DNA of 64,000 bases from Latrodectus hesperus (lineage: Eukaryota > Arthropoda > Arachnida > Araneae > Theridiidae), in assembly GCA_037975125.1 (NCBI GenBank), contig CM075853.1, forward strand, positions 36,902,113 through 36,966,112, written 5' to 3'. Of this stretch, positions 36,681 through 51,500 are shown piece after piece. Below the pieces are notes generated by a model that searched no databases, had not been told where the DNA came from, and saw only the letters and a program-made list of their open reading frames with translations. A program made the translations under genes and the position numbers. The stretch's first letter is position 1. The number at the start of each line of letters is the position of its first letter.

Positions 36681-37029
36681 AATCTGCCAAAACAGTTTTT
36701 TCAGTATTTTTTTATTTTGCAGCATATAAAGATCGCTAAGTACGTATAAAAAATCCTGAAAGAGAAATGGATATTAAAAAACTATACAGTCATATTTTTG
36801 GCTGTTTGACCCTGTCCATTATGGAATGTCAAATTACATAATAAAGCTTATAGGACTTATGGTGGAGCAAAATTCTTTAGAGTAAAATGTTCTACATTCA
36901 TTCACAAATACAACTGAGTAATAGAAGATGCATGAAGTGTTTCTGTATAAATTTGTCAGAGTAAATGCTTGTAACCTTACTTGATTTTCCTCAATTTGAT
37001 ATAAACACAGCATATATTTTTAAAATTTC

Positions 37030-37150
37030 ATTGGAAAGCCAGCCAAAGACCTAATTAATCAATAAGATTTACTGGTACCTAAATGAACCTAGGTTTGAAT
37101 CCAACCATTTTATGAGAAGAGATGACTCAAGTTTTTGCATTCTACATGCA
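37030..37150 (+). repeat. Possible decayed tRNA-like SINE
   Basis: It contains the B-box-like CTAGGTTTGAATCCAACC near 37090. The expected A box upstream is poorly preserved. Confidence 0.4.
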
Positions 37151-37488
37151 TATCTGACAGTATGGAGGTTTTAGAATTCTTTCAGATGTCTTAATTTATG
37201 GCATGTAAATATAATTTTTTATGTATGAAAATGTTCCCCTGAACAATAAAAGACTTACAACTTTTAGCTATAAAATAATTCCTATAAGTCTAATTAGTCA
37301 AAAAGCAGGAAGGGCTGCTTGGTGATTTCTTTTAAACAAATTTTTAATAAATATAAAAGTAAAGAGAAATATAAAAGTTAAGAGTGAAATAGTTAAGATT
37401 TTAACAATTTGAATAATTACCAGAGAAAAACCATTACAAATTTAAATAAATGCTGCAATATGAATGAATTCAATGAACTTTATTTTCC

Positions 37489-37522
37489 CTTACACTCAAA
37501 TTTGGTAACATTTGAGTGTAAG
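37489..37522. repeat. 13-bp inverted repeat, 8-nt spacer
   Basis: CTTACACTCAAAT at 37489-37501 is the exact reverse complement of ATTTGAGTGTAAG at 37510-37522. No element boundary or gene is associated with it. Confidence 0.75.
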
Positions 37523-37866
37523 AAGTGAATAAAAATTTTCACTTCATATTTATTTAAACTATTTTCAAATTTTATATATAATTAATCTGATATTTATAAT
37601 TTTTTTTTACCTATTCAATATTTACTAAGTCAAAATTGAAATGAATTCAGGAAAACTATTATGAGCAATGTTATAAACACTTTAGAGTCAGTAACAGTTG
37701 TATGTAAGCCATTGGTGATTAATCACAACATGCTTTTGCAATGTAATGTCTCCAATTACTCAAATTTACTGTTAAAGTTATCATAGTAAGATATTAGTTC
37801 TTACCAATTTTATCCATAATATAATATATGAAAGTTTTAAAACAAAATTAACTGCTAATTTTAGAT

Positions 37867-37972
37867 TATATAACAAAATTGTATTTCAATATTTCTCTAC
37901 CGTAGAAACTCATCAATTATATATAACAAAATTGTATTTCAATATTTCTCTACCGTAGAAACTTATCAATTA
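37867..37972. repeat. Tandem duplication, 53-bp unit x2
   Basis: Two head-to-tail copies at 37867-37919 and 37920-37972 differ at one base (CTCATC versus CTTATC). The unit contains AATATTTCTCTACCGTAG. Near identity suggests a recent slippage or unequal-exchange event. Confidence 0.95.
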
Positions 37973-38973
37973 TGTAATGACAAAATGCTTTATATTACAT
38001 TCATATGCAATACGAGCAAAGCAATATTATTCTAATAAATTAAATGCAAATAATTTATACTTTTTCATGAAAATATATTTCCCCTTTTATAAAAACTTTA
38101 TTTGGAGATTCAGTTTGTTCTTTTAATTTTACAAAAAAAAAAAATATATATATATATATAGTGAGTATTTGAATATTTAATAATGTTAGTTACTTAAGAA
38201 GTTAAGAACATAGTATATAAATATTATTTGTATGAATGATAGAATGTCTTAAGTTATGGAATAATCCACATTTTACCCATATTTAAATTTTTATAACAAA
38301 GCATGTGAGTTTAACATTTCCTAATTTTGATTTATTAGTTTTATTCCCCAAATCTTTAGAATTGGGCCTCAAATAATCTTTATATATTAAATAATTATTT
38401 TTGTAAAATCAACAATATTTCAAAATTACTTTGTACTGTAACAAACTCAAGCAGGTAAAATGTCACTTGCATTTTTAGGTAGAACATTTTTGTCTTTATT
38501 CTAGGATTTTCACTGTTTGCGATTTGTCCAAGTATGTGAGTACTGTCATCAATTATAACAGTTTTCATTTTTATTTTACAAGCTATTTACAAATTTTGAT
38601 ATTTTTTGCTTAACAAAATTAAATCAAATATCATATTATTGATAAAAAATTAATCATAGGTAGTCATTATTTTAATATAAAGCTTTTCCTCTCAGATTTA
38701 TATTTAAAATAGAAAATAATATAAATTTTGTTCCTTCTATTCATATCTGCATCAAAGATACTTTTATGAAAGGAAATGTGAATGGAAATCATTTATTTGA
38801 AACAAAAATGTAAGAATATTCATGAAAAAAGAGAAAGAGACAATTTGTTTTTACAGTTAATATTTTAATAAAATCTTTTTAACAATTAAACACTTTAAAA
38901 CGGAAATGTGAATCACTTATATCGCCAAATTTTGGCATTAAAATTTCCTGCTTATATACACACATATAGTAAA
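37973..38973. other. AT-rich stretch downstream of the host gene, no gene seen
   Basis: Only a short AT run near 38143-38160. No exon-like sequence on either strand. Confidence 0.5.
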
Positions 38974-39528
38974 TTTATTTTAGTACTGTACATAGATCCG
39001 CTAAATATCAAAATTATCTTTTATGATTCAACATAGTTCATACATGATAAATTACTTATAATCCTTTTTAATTTCTCTTTTGGAACATCAGTCAGCAAAT
39101 GAAAGCACATGTAAAAACTTAACATATATGTTTAATCTACAAAATGATGAAATATGTGGAACAGACATTATGCGACCACAGCACCCAAGGACAAAAACAT
39201 TAGACAAAGAAGGGGCAATATACATTGTTAATCAAATGAAATTTAAGCATCACGAATTTTTTTATACATAATTAACACAGCAAGAGTGAAGTAGACCAGC
39301 TGCAAAGAGTTCATAGAGTATTCAGCAAACATGAAAATCAATGTCTATTTAATGAAATGTGGAGTGTAATGCTTTATAAATGCAAAAACATGACAATGAA
39401 AAATGTCGGATGCAATAGTTTGGTGGTTTTTTTTAAAAGTACGGAATAAAGACTATATGGACCATATAGTTGACAATTTAAAGACTTAATTCATGTGTTT
39501 GATTTAAATCCATCTATTTGGTATTCTG
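38974..39528 (-). other. Probable 3' untranslated region of the DUF4211 gene
   Basis: Downstream of the stop codon on the minus strand. Candidate polyadenylation signals are ATTAAA at 39348-39353 (about 175 nt after the stop) and AATAAA at 38974-38979 (about 550 nt). I cannot tell which is used. A plus-strand frame at 39080-39271 lies here; without domain or splice evidence I do not call it a gene. Confidence 0.4.
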
Positions 39529-39579
39529 TCAGCTGTTTCTTTCACTTTCATGCCAAACTTGAACCAGTTCTTCAAATAA
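39529..39579 (-). CDS. Exon h: terminal coding exon
   Basis: 51 bp including TGA at 39529-39531; acceptor CTGTAG. It encodes LFEELVQVWHESERNS and stop, a short helical end following NWVNS, as expected at the end of a DUF4211 protein. Confidence 0.8.
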   Translation of the reverse strand, partial: LFEELVQVWHESERNS

Positions 39580-42500
39580 CTACAGATAAAGAAATAAATA
39601 TATATTAATCAGCAAACAATAATATAAGTCAGTCCTTTTGAAATAATTTTATGTTTTCAGCACATCTGTTAAGAATAAAAACCAAACATTATTTACAAAT
39701 TAAAATATAAATTTTTCAGTGTTTATAAAACAATTTTCAATTGTAAATAAAAATAATTTAAGAAAATATTTTTGTAGCATATCTTAGAAAATAGTAGATA
39801 TGGTAGACATTCTGCATTGGGAAAATTAAAAATTTATATTTAATTTTGATTAACAGCAATTTAAGACAAATATTATAGTATATAAAATATTGGTAAAAAT
39901 TTAAAATATTTGACTTCAGGTTAAAATTTCATAATTATTTTTCAAAATTTTATAAAATATTAACTAAAATATTTTATAAATATTTGTATATTTTTTAAAA
40001 ATTACTTTGCAAAGAACTTACAGAATTAACCCAGTTATGATCTTCTAAGCAATCCCCTAATAAAGTATGAGATTCCAACATTTCTCGATCTCCTTTGACT
40101 TCATTCAGCTATAAAAAATTATAAAAGAAGATATAATCAAAATAATTTTACTTATACTATATATATGTCTTCAACAGGTTTACACATTGATTTTTTGACA
40201 TTTAATTCAAATTGTTTCATAAATTTTATATATAAAACAGACTATATAAATACATAAAATTTCATTTAAAAACAAAACTATACAATGCTTACTTTTGTTC
40301 GACATTTAACAAAAAAATTGTATTTTTGGTGGTATAATCGGTTGTATAAAGATACAGTTGTAGCGCATTCTGTACACACAAAATATTGTGTCTTGCTTTT
40401 AGGAGAGTTTATCAGTGAATTCAGAGTTGCTGTATCATAAGGTTGGCCATAAAACTGCAATAATTTTACTCCTTTTTTCTTCTTACATACCTATTAAAAA
40501 AAAACTTTTTTAATAAATCAAAGAAAATAAATCTTGTTAATTCTGTAAAAAATATTTACAACAAATGATTATAAATTAAGATAATAATAATAGATTTGAT
40601 GAAAAATTTTCTTTGTTTTGAATTTGAAATGTAATAATTTCTTTTAATGAATCATTGTGACTGATTCAATATAAATTTTTATTGGCTTTAATTTATCAAA
40701 AGATCAATATTAAATATTATACATTTGCACAGAATATACAAGTAAAATATCTTGAATTTTTGGAAGCTAAGAAGTCCTTAAAAAATTAAAATAATAAAAT
40801 GCATAGTTTATTGCCAACTGATAAAGTGTTAAAATTAACATACTTTCACACAAATAGAATAAACTTGATGTGAGAATGAAATTAAAAAACGCTTATTTTA
40901 AGTATTGTACAAAGAGAAGCCCCTGTGGCCTGGTAGGTTAGGGCATTCATTCTCATTATCAGAAGCTAGTGAGTTTGATTCTTGTTCCAACTGAAGATCT
41001 ACCGTATTCACTAATGGAGCTGGATCACGTAAAATATGTTGTAGTTAAAATATCCTTCATGTGAAATAATACCTCTGGAGAGGCAGGCAGAGTCTGAGGT
41101 CTTCTACTGGACCTGTTTCTACAATATGAAGACCCACCTACTTCTAGAGTCCAAAATGACATATTCATTGGGTGCCCCACAAGAATAAGTACTTGGTAAG
41201 TAAGTACTAAGGTAAGCACTTCCATCCTAGCAGCCAAGCAATAGAATAATAATATCATAAAAACTAAACTTCATTTTTTCTCTATTTTGAAAGATAATAT
41301 TCAAAACTTTTTAAATGAAAATTAACACATATAGTGAGCACTCATTAAATTAAGCAAGATATCAAGCAAAGATGAAATATTACGAATAGTTTAATTGTAA
41401 GTGATCATATATTTATAAGATGTTAATAAAATAAAAATTCATTTTAATAGATGCTCTTAGTTCAGTTATTTTTCAATAACAGATCAAATAAAGTAACAGT
41501 TGAATTCTTATATGCTGCATTACTATATTTTATATTGTCAAATTAGTGTTCCCTTATTATTGGGCAGCTATTAAAACAGCCCAGTATTTGGATACATTAT
41601 ATAAATTTAATTAGCAATTCTAAATATTTTATAAATCTTTAAGTACAAATTATATTATAACTAATTCAGTTATGGTTAGTCAATAATTAAAAAAGTTAAT
41701 ATTTTCAAATCTAAATTGCACTTAAACATGAAACTATGATTTGTAAAAGTGAAATCTGTTCTGTAACAATTTTTCTGTATAAATTATATGATTAAAAATT
41801 TTCATCTGCAAATGTAAACCGTAATTTTTAAAATATAATTCTTAAAATCAAAATAATAAAATCATTGTATTGATTTTAAAGATAATATATATATACAAAA
41901 AATATGCTCAGAATAAAAAATGATTAAAAAGTATCATTTTAAATAATTTTTTTTATTATTTCTATTCTTTTAATCAAAATTTTATGTACACTCTTTTTAT
42001 AATTACAAATATCACTAGAATTTATTGTATATGTTGAAGTAGTTTAATGACCAATAGATTTAAGATTAAGATCGATTTAACCTTAAAGATTTTTCAACTA
42101 TTATCCCATTGGAATCTAAAATATTTTAAAACTTAAATAACATTCTTTTTCAACATAACTACATTTACAATTTAAAATATTCTATTAATAAAATATATAT
42201 AATTTCATAATTTAAAAATAAACATACTTGGCATTCATCTTGTTCCATAACACTATCTAAAATGTTGACATTTGGAAAAGTATGTGCACTTGATCTTAGT
42301 TCTTCATCCCAAAAATCTCGATCCATTTTCGATTTTTTGGCATCTGTTACTGACTCTATTTCTTTAATGTTATTCAAAAAATACTCATCTGCAAATAAAA
42401 TTGCTGTGGATCAATTGAAATTCCTAACTTTAAAAGTTGTCGAAAGCACATTTTTGAATGGAAAAACTAATACTAAAGATTAAGAAAGGATGTAGAGAAA

Positions 42501-45500
42501 AAAAAGCTTAATATTAGATAAATTTAATTACCAATAATAAATATTCATAAACATGTAGTTTAATATTACTGGCAAATAATGAAAAAATTAAACTACATAC
42601 ATTTTTTAAGAAACTCAATTCACTACACAAATGCAATGCTTTAAAATATTTCAACATACCATTTTCTTTCTTAATTTCTGAAAGAAAACTGGAATCCACA
42701 GCTTGACTAATTAAACTCTGTAAGAATATGTCAAAATTCTCTTTCAAGTGATCAAAATTTTCATCCTCTTTGACTGGATTATCTTTTTCAGTTGAGTCAT
42801 CTTCTGTAGGTAGTGGACTGTCCTTTGAAGAACTGTCAACAGTTATAACTGAAGTTGATGTAGCAGAAAATGCACTGCAAATGAAAGGTTTATTATTCAT
42901 AGCATTTATAGAACATGGTATATTAAGAAATCAAATTAAAGATGATAAATAAGAAAAAATAGAAATAAATAGAAAGTGCTTAAATAGAAATAAATAGACT
43001 GAGAAAGTGATAAAGAAAAAATAGAAAGTGCTTAAAAAGTTAACTTTAAAACAAAAAGTTACATACATATTAAAGATATTTTGTTCATGAATAGCAAGTA
43101 GCTACTTTTTTTTAAAAAAAGTCAATTGATTTAATATACATTAAAGCAGTAACAAGTCTTTAAAATTTAATTTCATTGAAAATTTATGAATTAATGCAAA
43201 AAGTTACAAATGTTTAATTTTATTGTTCAGCAGCAATCAGTTATTTCAAAAGTTAAATTTTAATTTACCTTTATTCTTTTCTATTGAAATTATTATTACA
43301 TTTAGTTGCATTAATAAACATAAAAATATACAATATTAATTTTTTCTTTTGTACAGTGCAAACTATTTGTTTGAAATTAAATATTAACTTTAAAAAAACT
43401 TTGAATATAACTTTAAAATATTAAAACATTTGAATTATAAACCTACTGCACAGCACTAAAACTATTTTTTTCTAATTAAAAGAAATTGCAAATCTCTATC
43501 AAATAAGTAATTATACTGATTTAAAATTTTTATTAGTAATTTGCAACAATATAAAAAGTTTAGCATCATAATATAAACAGTTTTAGTAAACTTGTGCAAA
43601 ATTATCAACAGCAACAAAACTCAAAATAAAGTTAATACAAATAAAGAAAATGAAGGAAAAAAATATTTGCTATAATTAATTTGTTAAAAAATAATATAAT
43701 TAAATAAAAGTAATTTTTATTATAGATTCTAAGGAAATAAAATATGTTCTTAAATAATTTATAAAGACAATATTTAAATTATTGGTGTTAAAAATATAGG
43801 TGAAATATTTTGAAGCTACTAAGCAAAATTAAATTGACATAGGAATTCCATTCACCTACAATTAATTTGTAACAAATGTATAACTTGAGAAAGACTTGTC
43901 ATTCTATTTTTGCACTAAAAACATTTTATTATTATAAATGGCTTTGATGATGAAACTAAAAAGTGTTTGCATAAAAAAATAGAAAAATTTGGCTGATTGC
44001 TGTACACAACACTAATAATTATTTTTCAAATATAATTAAATATACAAATAATATTACAATAAATCCATAAGCATCAATGCTTCAAATTATGATGAAGATT
44101 TAAATTACTGAGAATATTAAAATGATAAGTACTAGACAAACTTTCTTACAGTTTGATTTAATTATTTTTTGTAACAGTTAATAACAAATACTTAAAATAT
44201 TTGATTATATTTAACTAAAATAATATAATAAATTATCCTATTAATAAGTTCAGTTCAATTACTGACTTTCTTTCCAAGAAGTTATTCTACACATAAGAGT
44301 GAACATTTATAGGAAATTAACATCTTCAAATGAATAAATTTTAATTGCTGTAGAAAAACCAATTTTTCATTTCTAATGATAATGCAATTAATCTTTATGG
44401 TGTTAAGATTAATTCCTCATAATAAACTCAAATTAAAAGTATAGCTGCCAACCCTACTGATTTTATTGGGAAACTCCTGATTTTTCATCATTTCTCCCAA
44501 TAATGTAGGAAAATCTACTGATTTTTGGCTATCACAAACTTAAAAACAGCCAAAATTTTGCCAGAAAAGTCTCATTGATTTGTCTTAGGAGCTTAAATAG
44601 TCAACAGAGGTCACATTAATACATTGATAACATATATTATTCTTTTTTTTTAAAAATATTCTCTGCGTTTCAAGTCCACCATGGGAGGATGGGGCTCTAA
44701 CCACTTGGTTGCCTAGACTCCTACAAGTGGGCAATCATATAATTAACAATACAAACCAGGATCCTGTTTACATAAGCAGTTCAATCAGGAGGAATAATAC
44801 TAGTTATTAGTAATTGAATTTGGAAAAAATATCTCCATCACACAAAGTATTTGTCACTGAATTAAATTAATTTTATTGTTTATGTGTATGTTTTTATGTT
44901 CTTACGTAATTTTGTAATTTTAATATTTATAAATTGCACTAGTATAGTAAAAGTTGTTCTATAAAATAGGTATTGGGACATAAACGTTGATGGTTATTTT
45001 TTTACATGTAGTATATTCTTTCATATTTCATAGTTTCTTTATAAGGCTGATGAATATTTTATTAAAAAAATTTAGATAAACACAAAATATTTTTAGCATA
45101 AATCATTCTCCGAATGTATAATCTAAAAAGCAAAATTGTGTCTTTTTGTGGTACTACAGTTTTAAGCATTCTATTTCAAGCCAAAATGTCGCAAGTAGTG
45201 TTTCCTCATTTCCCCCCTCAAAATCAGTAGAAACATCTGATTTTTTTCCCCTCCAAGGTTGACAAGTATGTAAAAGTGATACTATTTATTAAATATTAGG
45301 TTATTATCAAAGCAATTTTTCAATGTTGTAGCAACCTTACTTTCACAATATTAGCAGCTAAATAACTTAAAATATAAAATGTGTCGATAAAAGAAATGTC
45401 TACTTATTATATCAAGAACTTTAAAATACTACAGATTATTCAATATGATGTTTGCTTGATAGATAAAAGTTGAAGTGGGTGTAAGCAAGTTGAAAAATCT

Positions 45501-48500
45501 AACACATAAAATTTAATAAAATAACAAAAAATATTAGTATTTAAATAAATAAGCAATTTATTTACACTAAGACAATTTAAAAAGACGTCAAATATCTCTC
45601 TTTTTAAAAAATAGATTAAAAAAATCCAGCACTTTATAGCAGCAATTTTGTACAAAAGGATCTACTGCAGTATCTCTGCATATGCAAATTTTTCATATTA
45701 TTAATTTTTATTCCATGTAGCTAGAATTTTCATAAGTTTTAATAAAAGTCTTTAAACAATGTGACAGTAAATTTTGAATACCTTTGTTAATAAAATTATT
45801 GCATACAACATAACTTTTGGATGTATTTATGCAAAATAGACAAACTTCTATAATACTTTAAAGAACAGAGAAAACATATAAGCAATATGATTCTCATGAC
45901 TTATTACATTTTATAAAATTTTTTATGTTTATACTTTGCTTGAGCGATGAATTTATTAGGAAAAAATATCATAAGAAATAAACTATTTATTTATTCAAAC
46001 AAGATACTTTGGTAAAACTTTTTGAGTAATTTCTACAAAATCGCCATTTGCATATAATATTTTTGGAGCAAACATTAATATACAATATAGAGTCCTTTAT
46101 TTAATTAAGTTTTAGTTAAAACCAGCATTTTATTACTGTGAACTGCATAAACTGATGATATGAAATTGCATTTATGTTAATATGGATCAATCTTACTAGT
46201 TAATTTAAATTTATATTCCAACATATATAGGAACAACAATTTGAGTAGTTAGAATAAAATAAATATTTATTAAAGAAAATTTAAGCTTTGATTCTGTATG
46301 ACACTACTGATAAATAAACTGATAAACTAATCAAGGGTACATTTTGAAACATGAAATCAGCATGTTTTAGAAATTAATGTTACTTAATTTATTTTATTCA
46401 AAGCAAAGCAACATGTTTAGTATATCAGTGTTCTAAAACTGCAAATATTTAAGTAATTTCTTTCATAAAAAGGAACAGTTTTAAATAATAAAGTAAATAA
46501 AAATATTTTCAAAACTAATGAGGAGAGGAAAAGAAAAAAAATCTCAATTTAAAACATTTTTAATTACATTTTACTATAGTATAAAAATTTTAAATTTTCC
46601 ACATATTATAATTACACTATTACAAAGCAAGAATAATGCACAGTATGCAAAGAAATCAATTAAAAAAATAAAAAAATCATAAGTTTATGAGATAATATTT
46701 AAATAAGTTATAATAAAATATATTTAATCAGCATTTTATTGAAAGGACAGCTTTTTCCTTAGTTCTTTATAAGAGAAATATTAAAAATAGTTACTTTTCA
46801 ACAGGTTCAGATGGATCAGGCCCAAGAAATTTTACAACATGAAGTGATGGAGAACGAGAGATGAATTCAACTTTAGCAGACACATAATGATGAAATGAAA
46901 ATTGATTCCAGGCAGCATACTAGGGAATAATATTTTACAGAAAATTTCAACAATAATTACACAAATAAATGTTGAACATTGATTTTACAAATTTTGGAAA
47001 TGTTAAAAAGACAAAAAGAACATAATACAAAATTTCATTTAAACAATTAACAGGAAAACTAAGCACACAGAGAAAACTGATAATAAACTATCATAATGAA
47101 AAGTGTACTAAAACTTTTCTAATAATCTAAAACACCCCAAACAAATGTAATAGTCATAATGGTGCTTGAAAAATATTCTTTAAACTAGAGTATCATGAGG
47201 ACTCCCACATATTAATTTATTAAATAGAAGTTTATAATAATGAAATCTTTGGTACTTCTGAGAAGAATTTTTACATATATATTTAATGTTTTCAATTATT
47301 TCATATTGATCTTAATTGTCTTTTAGCTCTTAAAATTCCAAAATTTATTAATTTTATATATATACTACAATTATTCGTAAATTAAATAAAAAGGGAAAAA
47401 ATAAAAATATTACCAACAATGTAAAATACGACTTACTGTGAAAGAGCTTTGATATATCAGAACACCATTTTGTTCAGATACTTCAAAGCGCTGTAACATA
47501 TGTGTTCGCTTATCCACTTTCCAGATATATGGTGTTGCTTGGTCTAAATCTGCTTTGGCAATGAGAAACCGATCCTGAAAGCATTAACAAAAGGTTTAGA
47601 ATACATATACACACATTCAATACTTAAGAATTTTTTAACAATTAAACATAGCCAATATGTTAATTTTTTTTCGATAATGAATGGGAATGGAAAAGGGTTT
47701 ATGTTAATTTTCAATATAACCCAAATTAGATCAAAATAAAAAGTTTTTAAATAATACTTCAGTTTTAAAGATTTTCACAAGAAATTTGAATAAAAAGAAT
47801 ACAAAAACAAATGAAAATCAATTCGGTGAAAATACCAAACATTTACATTAATTGTAAAAAATAATCAGACAAACTATTTCATTCTACTGTGAAGAATTAT
47901 CACAACCTGTTTCAGTATAAAAACTATAAAAATAAGTAATTATTATGTAAGTGTTTAAAATTAACTCTTAATATGATACATATTTTGTAGTTAGGAATTC
48001 TTCAGCTTTATAAACACATTAACATGCTATTTACTAAGTATAAAGATGCATAATTTGTAATTTTTACAATCATAAATATTTTTTTAAAAATTTAACAAGA
48101 AAGATCATATAAGATACATAAAAAAATTATCACAAATTCACATATACTCCAATAATGCTGTTTGGCCTGACTGATTCAATTCCATAAACAATTTTGCTAT
48201 TTTTCCTTTATATATAAAGCTGCATTTATAAAGACTCTGAGAAATGAATACTACACCCGAGATACAAATTTATATTAGGCAGTAGATTTAGAAGCATATC
48301 TTAACGTGAACTGCATAATACTGCCTTTACATGCACAATAAACATGCATAAATATATTTCATGAATTCTTAACATAAAATGACAGTTTAAAAAAAGTTTT
48401 AAATAATAAAAATATAATTTTCCTTCTATTCTTTTTTAAGATATCAAAATTTTGAGAGGTAATATTTTATAAATGAGGATTGCAATGCTTTTTTTGTATA

Positions 48501-51500
48501 ATGTAATTTATTAACTAAGATGACATTTTCATAAATATATTTATACAAAGTAACAGGAAACAAAATAAATAAAAATTTAGTTTTCATATATTATTCAACA
48601 ATGATTTCCTTAAAAAAATATAATTAAGTCAATAAAAAATACACATTTTTAGTTACCAAGAATGCACAACAGTTTTTATACATTTTAGCAGGATTTATTG
48701 AATTTCATAGTAACAAGGTTCATATAGATTTTCAAGAATCAATTCCAGGAGTTTTAGAGTTTTCCAGAAGTCAAATCAATAATTTTCAAGAGGTATTGAC
48801 ATCCATATGGATCACTTTTTAATTATATTTGTAAATAATAAAAATTAAATTATATTTAATGATTACTTCAAAAACGTTCAATGAATTTACAATTAAAACA
48901 GAAAAAAAATTGATTTAAATAATCAGTATTCTTTACATTACTGAATTGTACAGTGTATAGAATAATGGGAAATTTTAGAGTTTTTAAATTTTTCATTAGA
49001 TTTCTACCTATTAATTAACTGAGTATTTCACGATGAATATAACAATCCCTTTTCAGATAAATATACTTACTCAAAGCAAAATAAATACAATTATTAAAGT
49101 TTCAAGAGAGTGACTTTTTCGTAATTATTATTTAATAAAAGCAATTCTAAATTTTCTTCTGCTTACTTTTAAAAATTATAAAGTTTCCATATTCTAGACT
49201 TTTCTATTCTTTAATCATTCAATAGATTTTTACATTTCTTATTATTTATACATATACAATATTGTTAATAAAATGCTAACTTTCCATCTTTAAAGCTGCT
49301 TTTTTGATGTTTTAATTAATCTAAACATAATTTATACTTTTGTCTGGTCCATCAGAAAAACTAAGTAGTTATTTGTTTATTATTATATTGTTGACACTTT
49401 CTATGTTTCTGATGTGATCGGATGCACTTAGCACACACAAACTGATTATTTCAATTTTCTATCATCAAATATTTGTTTACGGAAAAGCCACTCACAATAG
49501 ATGCTCGAATGAGAAAGTAGTAAAAGCAAATTGACTACTTTTCATAAATGACAATAGTTTTAAGCATTTCAAAATGATTAAAATAATGAGTATCTATTCT
49601 ATCTTTAAGAGGATCAAATTTCTCATTGTTATAATCTTAAAATTTAACAATTGGTGTAAAGATTTTTTATCTTCAATAAAATTACGAAATTCTTTTTTGT
49701 CTGAACCATGAAAAAACCAATTCTTGCATGGCGTATTCAGAGTCCATTGGTCATTGAAAAGACACTTTCCACCAGACATGTTAAATAATTTATTTCACAG
49801 ATAAACAAGTAAATTCATACCATTTCCCTGAAATTATATGCAATTTTCACCAAAGAAGATACAGAAAGTATATTTAACTTAAAATTTTTATAATTTATTA
49901 TTAATATTCAATGAATTTTATACAATATAAAAAAATCAATTAAAACTGGCGGCCCGATAGCACCACATGACAATGTTATAGGTGATTAGTTTATTTTACA
50001 CACATGAATTTAAATACTAATTCCAGTTCTGATTAAGCAGATAACCATGAAACTACTGTGGCTGAACTAGATTATTTTAGCCAACAATTATATTTAAATA
50101 AGATTAATATAATCTAATATCAATTGTTCTGCCAACAAGTGAACAAATAATACATTAAGACTAAATACTCAATTTGGTTTTTAAACAATTTCATTGAAAA
50201 TTTTAAAACAAAAAAACTTAAATAATTATATTTTCTAACAAAAAATAAATGCATCAAGGTAAGTAAAAATTCCAGAAGTAATTCAAGTTTTTCAAGGAGT
50301 CAAGTCAAATTTCTAGGAGTTGCATAGGGATTCAATAATATTTAATAGAAAACAAGGAAATTGCAAAAAGAAAAAGGACAAAATTTTTTCCCCAAAACTA
50401 AAACTTATAAAAAATAAATTTGAAATGTAAATATGGGAAAAAACACACACACACACACACACACACTTCAAAAAGAATTAATATATGGAATTCATAAAAG
50501 GAAAGTATTGTTAGTAAATTGTTTAAATTCTAATTAAAAAATGAAACAGTAAGCAAAAGTATTTTTTTAATGAAATACTAATATAGTTCTCTTAGTAAAT
50601 AAAAAATATGAATTAAAAGGAAGGAAATTTATAAAATAATTTAAAAAATCATGATAAGAGAAATGCTTCATTTGACAACTGAGACGAAATTTTCATTATG
50701 AACATATGAATATGAAAGGTAAAATTCTTTTAGTGTTAGCCAAAGAAATATTATTCTATGCTTCAACATTAAGTTATAAAGACTTAAATTAATGCAAGAT
50801 ATTTAATTCATAAACCACCAAGAAGGTATAGTTTCAAAATTAAATGGTAATTGAAGCATATTTTCAGAATGAAAATAATCATGAAACAAATTAAAGTGAA
50901 CAACGTTATATTTAACTAGATTAAATGGTAATTTTTCCAATTTTGTGATTACTGCATTATCATTCATAAAAATTATACACTTATGAAGAATAAAGTATTG
51001 TGTATTTCATTAAAAATAATTAATTGTAAGACAATAAAGATGGAGTTTTTTCCTACTTATTACCAATTGGATAATCTTTATTTCAAATAATGATTTGGAG
51101 AATAATCTAATGCATAATATTAGTCAATCCATTCTCACAAATAAAAATGTTTCTCGTAGAGATACTCATGAGATCAGATTAAATCAAAATTTAATTTTAA
51201 CTACATAGATAGAAATTTACATTATAAATCTATATTTAACTAGATACTAGATCATAACTGCAATGAATCATTTGATTTAACAAAATATCAAACTGAATAT
51301 TCCATGGGAACAGAGAAATAGAAATAAACATTCAGATGATATGTCAAAATCAAAATTCATTTTAAAAAGTAAATTATTTTTCAGAAAAGACTATAATATT
51401 TATGCAATAAGGAAATAAATAGGAAACATCCTAAATTTACCAAAAATTACTTTTGTTATGCTGAAAGTTATGTATATAGTGAGAATATTCTCATGAGAGC

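Larger units (their letters stand above)
42875..46794 (-). other. Intron c-d, 3.9 kb
   Basis: GT..AG intron, AT-rich. It carries the MITE-like segment and nested SINE listed separately; no further exon seen. Confidence 0.7.

Noticed and set aside
39080..39271. 63-codon plus-strand frame with fairly normal composition
   Set aside because: Lies in the likely 3' untranslated region of the minus-strand gene; no domain, splice site or promoter evidence.
42262..42483. Plus-strand frames opposite exons d and e, and at 61028-61340 opposite exon a
   Set aside because: Antisense shadows of the minus-strand host-gene exons.
49945..50060. tRNA-like A box on the minus strand (CATGGTTATCTGC)
   Set aside because: The B box is not recognisable and there are no boundaries, so I did not call it a SINE.
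48715..50330. Two similar short blocks (around 48745 and 50270) with AATTCCAG and TTCAAG motifs in the big intron
   Set aside because: The resemblance is short and low in complexity. They could be ends of a MITE, but I found no inverted ends or target duplication.
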